Source: Rhabdochlamydiaceae bacterium (GTDB lineage: Bacteria > Chlamydiota > Chlamydiia > Chlamydiales > Rhabdochlamydiaceae). Taken from it: a stretch of DNA of 64,000 nt. The stretch lies in the NCBI GenBank assembly GCA_019745395.1, contig JAIETG010000027.1:154665-218664 (forward strand). The letters run 5' to 3'. Both the position numbers and the translations under genes were made by a program. This document shows, one piece after another, positions 8,793 to 16,928 of this stretch (positions are counted from its first letter, which is position 1; the number at the start of each line of letters is the position of its first letter). The notes under the pieces were generated by a model. It saw only the letters and a program-made list of their open reading frames with translations, had not been told where the DNA came from and did no database searches.

Positions 8793-9500
8793 ATGCAAAA
8801 GAAAAGGATTATTTTAATCGAAGATGAAGAAGATATCGCGGCACTGATCAAACTACAAGCTGAGCTTTCCGGATATAAACTTCATGTAGAGGTTGATGGG
8901 ATTAACGGATATCGCACAATAGAAAGAGAAAAACCAGATCTAGTGATTTTAGACATCATGCTTCCAGGTCAAAATGGACTAGACGTCTGCAGAAAAATGA
9001 AAAACAGTTCAGACCTAAAAAACATCCCCATTATTCTTTTAACAGCAAAATCTGATGAACTCGACGTTCTTTTAGGCCTTGAGCTCGGTGCTGATGACTA
9101 CATTTCTAAACCTTTTTCTTCAAAAGTGCTTTTTTCTCGCATCAAAGCAGTTTTACGTAGATCTAAAGAACCAGAAAAAATCCCTCAAATTCTTTCTTTT
9201 GGAGAGTTTACTTTAGAAGTAGATCGTTATCTTCTGAAAAAAGATGATAAGATCATCCCTATTACTTTGTCTGAATTTGGAATCTTAAAAAGATTATTCG
9301 CCAATCGAGGCAAGGTACTTAGCCGTAGTCAACTTCTTGATGACATTCACAATGACGACGCCTTTGTCGTCGACCGCAATATCGACGTCCATATCGCGTC
9401 TCTTCGCAAAAAACTCGGTCCAAATTTCGAATGGATTGAAACAGTCCGTGGCGTTGGATATCGCTTCAAAGAAGAAGTTCTGTCAAAAAGCTGTTGCTAA
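8793..9500 (+). CDS. OmpR/PhoB-family two-component response regulator
   Basis: A 235-residue regulator with two domains. The receiver (about 1-120) keeps the acidic pocket D11/E12, the phosphoacceptor D54 (LVILDIMLPG), the Thr in ILLTAKSD and the Lys in YISKPF. A C-terminal winged-helix DNA-binding domain ends in 'DVHIASLRKKL' and 'ETVRGVGYRF'. All phosphorylation residues are present, unlike the degenerate chlamydial regulator ChxR. No histidine kinase lies nearby, so its partner must be elsewhere. Its stop codon lies inside a long hairpin that precedes the next gene. Targets are unknown. Confidence 0.9.
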   Translation: MQKKRIILIEDEEDIAALIKLQAELSGYKLHVEVDGINGYRTIEREKPDLVILDIMLPGQNGLDVCRKMKNSSDLKNIPIILLTAKSDELDVLLGLELGADDYISKPFSSKVLFSRIKAVLRRSKEPEKIPQILSFGEFTLEVDRYLLKKDDKIIPITLSEFGILKRLFANRGKVLSRSQLLDDIHNDDAFVVDRNIDVHIASLRKKLGPNFEWIETVRGVGYRFKEEVLSKSCC

Positions 9501-9550
9501 CTATCTAGGCATCCCTCTTGCAAAAATCAAAAGGGATGCCTATGGTTAGC
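9496..9550 (+). promoter_or_regulatory. Intercistronic hairpin covering the MFS gene start region
   Basis: TAGGCATCCCT (9506-9516) and AGGGATGCCTA (9532-9542) form a perfect 11-bp stem with a 15-nt loop. A further GCTAAC (9496-9501)/GTTAGC (9545-9550) pairing extends it across a small internal loop. It contains the stop codon of the response regulator and ends 2 nt before the next ATG at 9553. The only Shine-Dalgarno-like bases (AAAGGG, near 9530-9535) lie in the 3' arm. There is no T-run, so it is not a plain terminator; translational control or mRNA processing is more likely. Confidence 0.6.
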
Positions 9551-9552
9551 CT

Positions 9553-10794
9553 ATGGAACAATACACACCGCTATCTACATCAGCGTACAGACGAAACTTA
9601 ATCTGTATCTTATTTATTTATGCTCTAGATTCTTTCGGCATTGCCATTGCCTATCCGGTATTTGCCCCTCTATTTTTTGGGGATATTTCCCCATTTTTTT
9701 CCGCAAGCGATCCGCAATTTTATAGAGTACTTTTCTTTGGACTTATGCTCTCCTTATTTCCTTTAACGCAATTTATAGGAGTTCCGTTCTTAGGGGATTA
9801 TTCTGATAAAGCCGGGCGAAAAAAAACGTTTACCTTTACCTTATTCGGATCTGTTTTTGGCTATGCTTTGGCAGCTGCAGGAATCTATTACCGATCTTTT
9901 ACCTTACTATGCATAAGCCGGCTTTGCGGAGGCTTCTTTGCAGGAAACACCTCGATATGCTTTGCAAGCCTTGCAGATATGAGCACTAGTGATCAAAATC
10001 GCAGTAAAAATTTCGGCATAATGGCCTCGTTAGGGGGACTAAGCTTTGTTGCTTCTATTGCTTTAGGGGAATATTTTTTAACTATTTTTCCACAATATTG
10101 GGCGCCAGCTCTTCCTTTCGCAATGCTATCATTACTCTCACTAGTAGCTTTTTTCCTATTGATTTTCTTGTTTCATGAGCAAATAATTATAAAAAGAAAA
10201 GTGAAGTTTCAACTCGCTCAAGGATATCGCCACATCCTTTCCACCCTAGAAAACGAAACACTAAAACCAGCTTACCTCCTTTATTTTTTCTTCGCTATTA
10301 GCTGGATATCCGTCATGCAATTTTATCCCTCTAATCTCATTGTTGTTTATCATCAGAACCCACTCTCTCTTACATACAATCTTCTTGCAATTGGCATACT
10401 GTGGTTTTTAGCTAACAGTATCGCTCAACGATTCCTCATTCGCTATTTTACCAGCGCACAGATCCTATGGGGAACTATTCCTCTTTTACTTCTCTTTTTT
10501 CTCTGCTCTCTTTTACCTCAAAGCTACATCTCTTTTTCCGTCCATTTTAGTATCGCCATTTTTATAGCAGCTCTCACATGGGTTAACAGTATTACGAACA
10601 TCTCACTGCGCGCCCCCAAAGAGATTCAAGGAAGAATCATGGGAGTCAATCAATCCTTTGCAGCATTGGCCACATTAACAGCATCTTTAGGTGGAGCTAT
10701 TTTTGCAGCTATAAATCCTTCTTTCATCTTTGTTTTTAGCGCTGCTTGCGTATTCGCTTCTTTTATTTTCTTAAGAAAGCAAGCCCATAAATAG
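9553..10794 (+). CDS. Major facilitator superfamily transporter
   Basis: A 413-residue protein with about 12 membrane helices in two halves. The MFS motif A is visible in the loop after helix 2 (GVPFLGDYSDKAGRKK, about 74-89), and a cytoplasmic central loop follows helix 6 (about 205-225). The tail 'GRIMGVNQSFAALATLTASLGGAIFA' is typical of the DHA1/TetA-like drug antiporter branch. Substrate is not predictable. It starts 53 bp after the response regulator stop, behind a strong hairpin, so the pair may be co-transcribed and the transporter separately controlled. Confidence 0.82.
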   Translation: MEQYTPLSTSAYRRNLICILFIYALDSFGIAIAYPVFAPLFFGDISPFFSASDPQFYRVLFFGLMLSLFPLTQFIGVPFLGDYSDKAGRKKTFTFTLFGSVFGYALAAAGIYYRSFTLLCISRLCGGFFAGNTSICFASLADMSTSDQNRSKNFGIMASLGGLSFVASIALGEYFLTIFPQYWAPALPFAMLSLLSLVAFFLLIFLFHEQIIIKRKVKFQLAQGYRHILSTLENETLKPAYLLYFFFAISWISVMQFYPSNLIVVYHQNPLSLTYNLLAIGILWFLANSIAQRFLIRYFTSAQILWGTIPLLLLFFLCSLLPQSYISFSVHFSIAIFIAALTWVNSITNISLRAPKEIQGRIMGVNQSFAALATLTASLGGAIFAAINPSFIFVFSAACVFASFIFLRKQAHK

Positions 10795-10860
10795 CTTGCA
10801 TTATTCAAACAAAAAAATATCATGAGATTAAATGCAACAAATCAAAAAAGGGACCTATTC

Positions 10861-11304
10861 ATGAAACAACTTTGGACAATAGCAGGATCGCTTGCTTTGC
10901 TATGCGCAGGATGCGAAACTAAAACACAAACAGGAGCTTTAGCAGGAGCTGGCGGAGGGGCTTTAATTGGAGGCCTGGCAGGAGGTGGTACAGGAGCTTT
11001 AATCGGAGCTGCTGCAGGAGCCGCTGGCGGAGCCCTTATCGGCTATGCAATGGATGAGCACGACAAAGAAGTTATGCAGAAAAATGCACCAGATACAATG
11101 CGTAGAATCGAAGCAAAACAACAACTTTACGTCTACGACATAGAAAACATGGTAAAAAATGGAATTAAAGATGATGTAATCATTCATGAGATTCAGGCAA
11201 CAAACAGTGTTTTCAGTCTAACTCCAGATCAAATTGTTGACCTCAAAAACCAAGGAGTTTCTCAAGAGGTAATTGATGCCATGATCCAAACGGGTCATCG
11301 CTAG
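10861..11304 (+). CDS. Glycine-zipper lipoprotein
   Basis: A 147-residue predicted lipoprotein. The frame is open from 10822, but the ATG at 10861 is preferred because an AGGGA lies 8-9 nt upstream and it gives a clean signal peptide (MKQLWTIAGSLALLCAGC) with lipobox LCAGC. A glycine-zipper segment of alternating Gly/Ala follows (about 23-60), as in outer-membrane glycine-zipper lipoproteins. The C-terminal 80 residues are charged and helical, including 'LYVYDIENMVKNGIKDD' and 'LTPDQIVDLKNQGVSQEVI'. It probably sits in the envelope; exact role unknown. Confidence 0.75.
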   Translation: MKQLWTIAGSLALLCAGCETKTQTGALAGAGGGALIGGLAGGGTGALIGAAAGAAGGALIGYAMDEHDKEVMQKNAPDTMRRIEAKQQLYVYDIENMVKNGIKDDVIIHEIQATNSVFSLTPDQIVDLKNQGVSQEVIDAMIQTGHR

Positions 11305-11372
11305 ACGGTTTTCATTGAGAAAAAAGGAGCGTCTTTTTACATTGGGGGCTCCTAAATAGAGAGAACCATGTT

Positions 11373-12302
11373 ATGTACAATACGCCTATCCCTATCTTAC
11401 AAGAGAAATACCGCTCTTTCCAATCCTGCATTCGTTTTTACGAAATTTTCCACGTAGGGTTTATCTCTTTTCTATGCCTACAACTCGTAGCTTTTTTATT
11501 GTTTTTCTCCTATTTCAGTCAGTCTCTTATGGCAGCATGTGGGCTTGCCTTGTTTTTCCTAACTCTATTTTCCTACTTCGTTCTCCTTTTCTTTTTTCAA
11601 GCAAAAAAACCACAACAATTTTCCTCTCTTCAAAACCAACTTCTATCTTTTCTTGCGCAAGACGATGCTTTTTCACGCTCGCAAATTCTCGAAGAATTTA
11701 CACATTTTTTAGCATCTGAAGAACCTGTCTTTTATAAATCATCCATTCCGATCCCAGCACTTGCTCCTATTTTACAAAAATTCAATATTTGGATGCATTG
11801 GAAACACTTTCATCAGATGAAAGAGCTTCTTTTAGAACAAAGCATCCAAGAGCTTAATTCTTTAGTAAAAAAAACCCCTACAAATCTCGAAGTTCACGGC
11901 AAGCTTGCTGAAACATATACAAAACTATGCAAACTCTATCTTCCGCCCAAAAATCTTTCCTGGGTCTCTCCTGAATACGTGGGGCCTCACTTAAAAGGGA
12001 TGTTTCAGATATACTCTCAAAAGGCTGTTGAAGAATTTAAAATCTTAGAAGATCTTTCCTCTCAAGATCCATGGGCTCTTGCAGGCCTTGCCGAAATCTA
12101 TCGATTACAAGAGAAAGCAGAGGAAGAAATTTCTCAATGTGAAAAGCTCTTAGAGCTTACTCCTGATAATTCCGATCTGCTTCTTCAGCTGGGCATCCTC
12201 TATTTTCAGAAAGGCCATGCCTCCAAAGGGCTTAAAATTTACGAACTCTTACAAAGAGACTCCTCCACTAAAGCAGAACAACTTATCCAATATTACAGTT
12301 AA
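11373..12302 (+). CDS. TPR-containing membrane protein
   Basis: A 309-residue protein with two N-terminal membrane helices (about residues 30-53 and 60-78, FISFLCLQLVAFLLFF and ACGLALFFLTLFSYFVLLFFF). A long soluble C-terminal part carries at least two tetratricopeptide units (about 150-180, and 225-305 with 'DPWALAGLAEIYRLQ' and 'LLLQLGILYFQKGHASKGLKIYELL'). TPRs bind partner proteins. I do not recognise a named ortholog. It is preceded by a weak purine-rich AGAGAG and followed by a 70-bp AT-rich gap before the POT transporter. Confidence 0.7.
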   Translation: MYNTPIPILQEKYRSFQSCIRFYEIFHVGFISFLCLQLVAFLLFFSYFSQSLMAACGLALFFLTLFSYFVLLFFFQAKKPQQFSSLQNQLLSFLAQDDAFSRSQILEEFTHFLASEEPVFYKSSIPIPALAPILQKFNIWMHWKHFHQMKELLLEQSIQELNSLVKKTPTNLEVHGKLAETYTKLCKLYLPPKNLSWVSPEYVGPHLKGMFQIYSQKAVEEFKILEDLSSQDPWALAGLAEIYRLQEKAEEEISQCEKLLELTPDNSDLLLQLGILYFQKGHASKGLKIYELLQRDSSTKAEQLIQYYS

Positions 12303-12375
12303 TTCGCTCTTGAATTTTAAAAAGAAAGACTTTACAGATAAAAGTAATATACATTTATAATATTACGAGGCCCCT

Positions 12376-13668
12376 GTGAAATCTTTTTTTTCTACTAAAC
12401 ATCCAAAAGAAATGTATCTACTGGCTGTTTCAGAAATGTGTCAGCGTTTTGCTTTTTGGGGTATTGCAAACTTACTTGTGCTCTATCTCGTAGAACATCA
12501 CCATTTTGCCGATGCAAAGGCAGATACACTTTTCGGTCTTTTTACGGGCATCGCTTTTGTTCTTCCCGTTCTTGGAGGCTGGATTGCAGATCGCACGAGC
12601 TATCGCCTGGCGGTCATATGGGGATCTATTTTAAATGCCATAGGCTGTTTTTTAATGGCTACAGGTAGTGTTTCTTTTCTTTATGTTGCATTATTTTTTG
12701 CAGCAGCAGGCGGCTGCATCTTCACTCCTGGCATTTATACCATCTTAGGTCACGTATATCACGATAAACAGAATCTAAGAGAAGGTGGATTTTCCATTTA
12801 TTACTGCTCTGTGAATGTCGGAATTTTTTTGGCAATGATTGTATTGGGTTGGATCGGTCAAACAAAACACTGGTCTATTGCGTTTGTTCTAGCAGGTATT
12901 ATTCAGATCCTAGGGTTGCTTCCTTTTTTCAAGGTCATGAAAAAAATAGGATCCATACATCAGGAAAATCACATATTGCAAAAATCAAAAATCTCTCACC
13001 CCGTCAAAAAACACGAAAAAGATCGTATCATCGTAATCTGCATTCTAGCGTTCTTCTCGATTATTTTCTGGCTAGCCTTCAATCAAGGAGGATCTTCTAT
13101 GACTCTCTTTGCTCTACGCTACACTGACAGAAGCTTATTTGGATTTCAAATGCCTCCTTCCTGGCTACTTTCCCTTGAATCCTTATACCTCGTGCTCTTT
13201 GCATTTCCTTTGACTGCATTATACATCTATTTAGCGAAAAGAAAACAAGACCCAAGCCCTCCAATGAAATGTGCTTTAGGGCTTTTGGCCATGGGGCTTT
13301 GCTTTCTTATTATGGTTTTTGGTGCCTCAAAAATTGCTCCAGGGGCTCAAGAAGGATCTTTAAGTCCTTTTTACTTGATGGGAGCATATCTATTAATGGC
13401 TCTGGGAGAGATGCTTATTTCTCCTATTGGGCTTTCTTTAGTGACGCATCTTTCTCCTCGCAAGTATACAGCCATGCTCGTAGGAGTCTGGTATCTATGC
13501 ATCGGCATCGGTTTTTATGCAGGAGGACTTTTTGCAACTTTGATGGCAGAGCTCTCTAGCTTGGCTGCCTTTTTTAACATCTACGTGCTTCTTTCTTTTA
13601 TTGGCGCAGCATGCTTAATTCTTTTAGCTAAAAAACTCGATAAAATGAGACACGCTGATAAATTTTAA
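12376..13668 (+). CDS. POT-family proton-dependent peptide transporter
   Basis: A 430-residue protein with about 12 helices of the PTR2/POT family, which imports di- and tripeptides with protons. It begins with GTG, with GAGG 5 nt upstream. Helix 1 carries the family signature as SEMCQRFAFWG (E20, Q23, R24). The usual ExxER proton-coupling motif thus has Gln in place of the second Glu. Other family features are FTGIAFVLPVLGGWIADRTSYR and IYYCSVNVGIF. Peptide import fits an intracellular bacterium that relies on host amino acids. The Glu to Gln change may alter proton coupling. A hairpin follows the stop. Confidence 0.85.
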   Translation: MKSFFSTKHPKEMYLLAVSEMCQRFAFWGIANLLVLYLVEHHHFADAKADTLFGLFTGIAFVLPVLGGWIADRTSYRLAVIWGSILNAIGCFLMATGSVSFLYVALFFAAAGGCIFTPGIYTILGHVYHDKQNLREGGFSIYYCSVNVGIFLAMIVLGWIGQTKHWSIAFVLAGIIQILGLLPFFKVMKKIGSIHQENHILQKSKISHPVKKHEKDRIIVICILAFFSIIFWLAFNQGGSSMTLFALRYTDRSLFGFQMPPSWLLSLESLYLVLFAFPLTALYIYLAKRKQDPSPPMKCALGLLAMGLCFLIMVFGASKIAPGAQEGSLSPFYLMGAYLLMALGEMLISPIGLSLVTHLSPRKYTAMLVGVWYLCIGIGFYAGGLFATLMAELSSLAAFFNIYVLLSFIGAACLILLAKKLDKMRHADKF

Positions 13669-13677
13669 CTTCTAACA

Positions 13678-13707
13678 AGGACTGCAAGATCAAGATCGTG
13701 CAGTCCT
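13678..13707. terminator. Hairpin between convergent POT and marC genes
   Basis: AGGACTGCA (13678-13686) pairs perfectly with TGCAGTCCT (13699-13707). The loop contains a further GATC/GATC pairing. It lies just after the POT transporter stop (13668) and 20 bp from the marC stop on the other strand. No long T-tract follows on either strand, so it may act as a weak bidirectional terminator or 3' stabiliser. Confidence 0.6.
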
Positions 13708-13726
13708 AAAATCCTCATCAAAAAAA

Positions 13727-14353
13727 TTATAGAAGTCCGGGAAAAAGCTCCCCAATTCCCCTAGAAAAAACATCAACTGCAATGACGGAAATAATCAAAC
13801 CTCCAATGCGATTGAATACTTTCAGCCCCGTCTTGCCCAGTTTTTTTTCTAAAAAACTAGCAAAATACAAACAAAGATAAAGAGTTCCAGCAACGGCCAA
13901 AAGACAAATCGAAAGATAAATATGATCGACAATACCCGGATTATTGCCTGCAGCTAAAATAACACTACTAATAGCACCGGGCCCCGCCATCAAAGGAATA
14001 GCAAGAGGCACAATTTCTACGGATTCTTTCTGAGCCTCTTCCAAATCTTCCGGACTACACTTTATCTTTCTGGTATCGCCATACAACATCGCAAGAGCCA
14101 GTAAAAAAAGGATAATTCCACCAGCTACCTGAAACGTAGCTAATCGTATCCCAAAAAAGTCCATAATAGAACCTCCGAACCACGCCATTGCCAGTAAAAT
14201 AACCGCAACCGCAATAGACGCTATAATACTCACTCGCTTTCTTTGCGCTATTGACCGCCCTTCTGTCAAACTCAAAAAAGCTGGAATAGCAGAACAAGGA
14301 CTGCATATCATGAAAATGCCGATATATAGTTTGATCATTTGCTGTAAATCCAT
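13727..14353 (-). CDS. MarC-family integral membrane protein
   Basis: A 208-residue protein with about six hydrophobic helices and the MarC/YhgN features: 'IFMICSPCSAIPAFLSL' at the start, 'GGIILFLLALAMLYGD' in the middle and 'PLAIPLMAGPGAISSVIL' in the fourth helix. The family is widespread, and its transport substrate is not settled. AGAGGAG lies about 5 nt before the ATG at 14353. It starts 33 bp after the GH81 gene stop on the same strand, so the two may share a transcript. It ends at a bidirectional hairpin. Confidence 0.85.
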   Translation of the reverse strand: MDLQQMIKLYIGIFMICSPCSAIPAFLSLTEGRSIAQRKRVSIIASIAVAVILLAMAWFGGSIMDFFGIRLATFQVAGGIILFLLALAMLYGDTRKIKCSPEDLEEAQKESVEIVPLAIPLMAGPGAISSVILAAGNNPGIVDHIYLSICLLAVAGTLYLCLYFASFLEKKLGKTGLKVFNRIGGLIISVIAVDVFSRGIGELFPGLL

Positions 14354-14386
14354 ATGGCTCCTCTTGTGTTTTCAAAAAAACAGTCA

Positions 14387-16798
14387 TTAGTTTAACTGGT
14401 TTTGTGCATACATAGCAATCACAGTCAATATAAGTTCATTGGTCCCTGCATCGAACTGAGTTTTATTGCTCTTAACATCATCGATCATCTTTTGCACAGA
14501 TACAGGTAGCCCTAAAGGCTGACAAACATCTCCCGTAGCACATCTGGCAACTAAGGGAATAAGAATGCTTTGAATGGTATTAGTCGTGTCAAAATTATCC
14601 CAATTGGCTGTTACATAGTCAGCCATGCTTTGGACATAGTCCAAAGACACTATAGGCTGAATATCAGAAGCTCTTCCTAAAAAATTATCCATAAGATTGG
14701 CTGACGCCGGCATGAAAACGCAGCCTATGATGCGATCCCATTCTAATCCCCAATAGGTTTCAGCAGTTATTTTATTTTGCCAAACCATAGATGCTACAAG
14801 GTGATCTGAAACATACTCCGGACAAACATCTTTATAAGCTGTAGTCCTAGGATCTACCTGCCAGTAAGATTGATAAGAGGAGGTTTCTAAAGCCCAGCGA
14901 TTTTTAGCCACTTGGATACTCTCTTTATCAGCTCCTGTTTGCTTAAGCCAGGCCACAATACTCATGCTTCCAAAAAGCGCCTCCGATTCACTTTCTGTAT
15001 TTTGTCCATCAGAACTTTTGCCAAGACCAGATAGCCAAGAATGCCCTTCATAAAAATCGAGGTTTCTGTGATTGATAAAATTATCCCCTCCTGATTGTCC
15101 CATATCTGCCGCCAGGAAATTGCCCAAATCTCTATTTTTATAAGAAGCAATTACCGAGTCTTGGTCTAAATATTTAGACTGTATTCCAACCTTGCTTTCA
15201 TACTGGTCCAATAATGTTAAAGCATAAAGAGGGTACCCATATTGAACGATATGATCGTTAAGAGTAATAGCCGATCCATAAGAATCTGGAAAAAAAACAA
15301 TAGATCCCCAGTTCTCATCTTTTCTAATTCCTGAAGATTCTTGTAAAATTTTTCCATCGATTTTTTCAGGGAAGGTAGAAGTTCCCATCCAAAGGTTATT
15401 GATTCCCTCAATCAAACTTTGATGGAGCGCATCTAACTTAGACTGCCAAAGATTGGGACGCCCAGAAACAGTTACGACTTCTTGGGCATAGACTAAAGTC
15501 AAAGCCTTTTGATAGAGAAATTTATTATAAGGAATAGATAACGTCGGAGCAGGCGAGCTGATTGCCGCATCAAGGCCTCTATCCAATACTTGAGCATCTA
15601 TTAAAGCAATCGCTTGCGTCTGTGTGATTCCGGGAGCGGGGAGGGGACTTACGCTTAAATCATCGTATGCTTGTGGAAACTTAAACTGAAATACGCTTCC
15701 TACATAAGCCCGCAATTTCCCTTTTAAACAAAGCAAAGACAGATTTGTCGGTTGTTCATTAGATACAAGATGCGCTTTATGGACTTGATGATCCATCAAA
15801 AGCACCAAAGGCTCTCCTGATTCCTTTGCATTTAAAAGATCCGCACATGAATACGTAAAACTATAGTCGTATGCATTTTGAGGATCTACAGAAAAGGATC
15901 CTTCCGCTTGTATAATAACAGCCCTCGCATGAATATCCAATAGATCGCTTACTGAAGCAAGTTGATCGCTAGGAATACAAACCATGTTTATGTATCCAGT
16001 ATAAGGGTTCTCTGAAATCAAAGATTGATTAGCCCAAGATAGCTGTAGTGCATCAGGAGTGTAGATCAAATACGTAAAGCCGTTTGAATCCGTTACCTGG
16101 TATTTAGTCATCCCTCCCACAGAAAATGAACTCATTGCTTGCCCATTAGGTATTTGTATATTCACTGCAGAGCTCTGAAATTGAGCTCCCTGAAATACTC
16201 CACCTTGAGCTAAGTAGAGGATCAGTTTGTCTTCTGAATAATGAATGGATCTAAGCATATTTCCTGTTTCTGACTCTAGCCAGTGGACTGTCGGATTTTG
16301 TTGAGAACTAGGAGGTATTATAGAAAAGGATCCAGGATTAACACTTAAATCGATCGTAAAATGACCAGAAGCAGGAACATTAGGCGTTGGGTAATATTTA
16401 AACGCTTTAGGACATAAAAAACTCATGCCATTTTGAGCTGTCCCATTCCAAAAAAGGTTATAATAACCAGTAGAACTCATCACTCCGCCCTGAGGCCATG
16501 AAGCCAAAGTCTGGAACCAGTCATTTGTCGGATTGAAAGTTATGCCTGGAAACTGCTGAGACTGATGCGGGGTCCAAATTCGGCTTGATGTTGGCTGATA
16601 ATAACCTTCATAGACAACCCAATTCCCCGTAGGGTCATTCGGATTTGGAGTATAGTATGTCGGAGGGGCCATTACATTTTCAAAACTTGGAATAGGAATA
16701 TCCTGCAAAAAACTACACAAAGAAAAAGAGCTCCCTAAAAACAGACTGTAAAAACCCACTCTTTGTACTTTTTCCCAAGCTGACATGTTATTTCCCAT
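14387..16798 (-). CDS. Glycoside hydrolase family 81 endo-beta-1,3-glucanase-like protein
   Basis: An 803-residue protein. A hydrophobic segment near the N-terminus (about 13-30, VGFYSLFLGSSFSLCSF) can act as an export signal. The C-terminal half has the GH81 catalytic signature: 'NLDFYEGHSWLSGLG' (about residues 578-592) followed by 'DGQNTESESEALFG', where family members place their acidic catalytic residues. The N-terminal beta-rich half (about 50-400) fits the GH81 sandwich domain. GH81 enzymes cleave beta-1,3-glucan (laminarin, callose). GGAG lies 5 nt before the ATG. A glucanase is unexpected in a chlamydia and suggests use of, or attack on, host or food glucan; possibly acquired by transfer. 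Confidence 0.8.
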   Translation of the reverse strand: MGNNMSAWEKVQRVGFYSLFLGSSFSLCSFLQDIPIPSFENVMAPPTYYTPNPNDPTGNWVVYEGYYQPTSSRIWTPHQSQQFPGITFNPTNDWFQTLASWPQGGVMSSTGYYNLFWNGTAQNGMSFLCPKAFKYYPTPNVPASGHFTIDLSVNPGSFSIIPPSSQQNPTVHWLESETGNMLRSIHYSEDKLILYLAQGGVFQGAQFQSSAVNIQIPNGQAMSSFSVGGMTKYQVTDSNGFTYLIYTPDALQLSWANQSLISENPYTGYINMVCIPSDQLASVSDLLDIHARAVIIQAEGSFSVDPQNAYDYSFTYSCADLLNAKESGEPLVLLMDHQVHKAHLVSNEQPTNLSLLCLKGKLRAYVGSVFQFKFPQAYDDLSVSPLPAPGITQTQAIALIDAQVLDRGLDAAISSPAPTLSIPYNKFLYQKALTLVYAQEVVTVSGRPNLWQSKLDALHQSLIEGINNLWMGTSTFPEKIDGKILQESSGIRKDENWGSIVFFPDSYGSAITLNDHIVQYGYPLYALTLLDQYESKVGIQSKYLDQDSVIASYKNRDLGNFLAADMGQSGGDNFINHRNLDFYEGHSWLSGLGKSSDGQNTESESEALFGSMSIVAWLKQTGADKESIQVAKNRWALETSSYQSYWQVDPRTTAYKDVCPEYVSDHLVASMVWQNKITAETYWGLEWDRIIGCVFMPASANLMDNFLGRASDIQPIVSLDYVQSMADYVTANWDNFDTTNTIQSILIPLVARCATGDVCQPLGLPVSVQKMIDDVKSNKTQFDAGTNELILTVIAMYAQNQLN

Positions 16799-16888
16799 AT
16801 TTTCTCCAAATATTGTGAAGCAAGAATAACTTACATGAGTTAAAGGAAAATTGAGATTCTATCAACTGAAAACAGATAACAAGGAAGA

Positions 16889-16924
16889 CTGAGCAGGATC
16901 GTAAAAAAAAACGATCCAGCTCAG
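16889..16924 (-). terminator. Strong hairpin after the EEP gene pair
   Basis: CTGAGC-A-GGATCGT (16889-16902) and ACGATCC-A-GCTCAG (16911-16924) form a 13-bp stem with one A/A mismatch and an 8-nt loop of A (T on the minus strand). It starts 5 bp after the stop of the exported EEP protein on the minus strand. It separates that transcript from the GH81 gene. The following minus-strand bases are moderately T-rich. Confidence 0.65.
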
Positions 16925-16928
16925 GTTA

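Noticed and set aside
12331..12361. TTTACA and TATAAT boxes before the POT gene
   Set aside because: The spacer is 19 bp and transcription would begin inside the Shine-Dalgarno, so a promoter here is doubtful.
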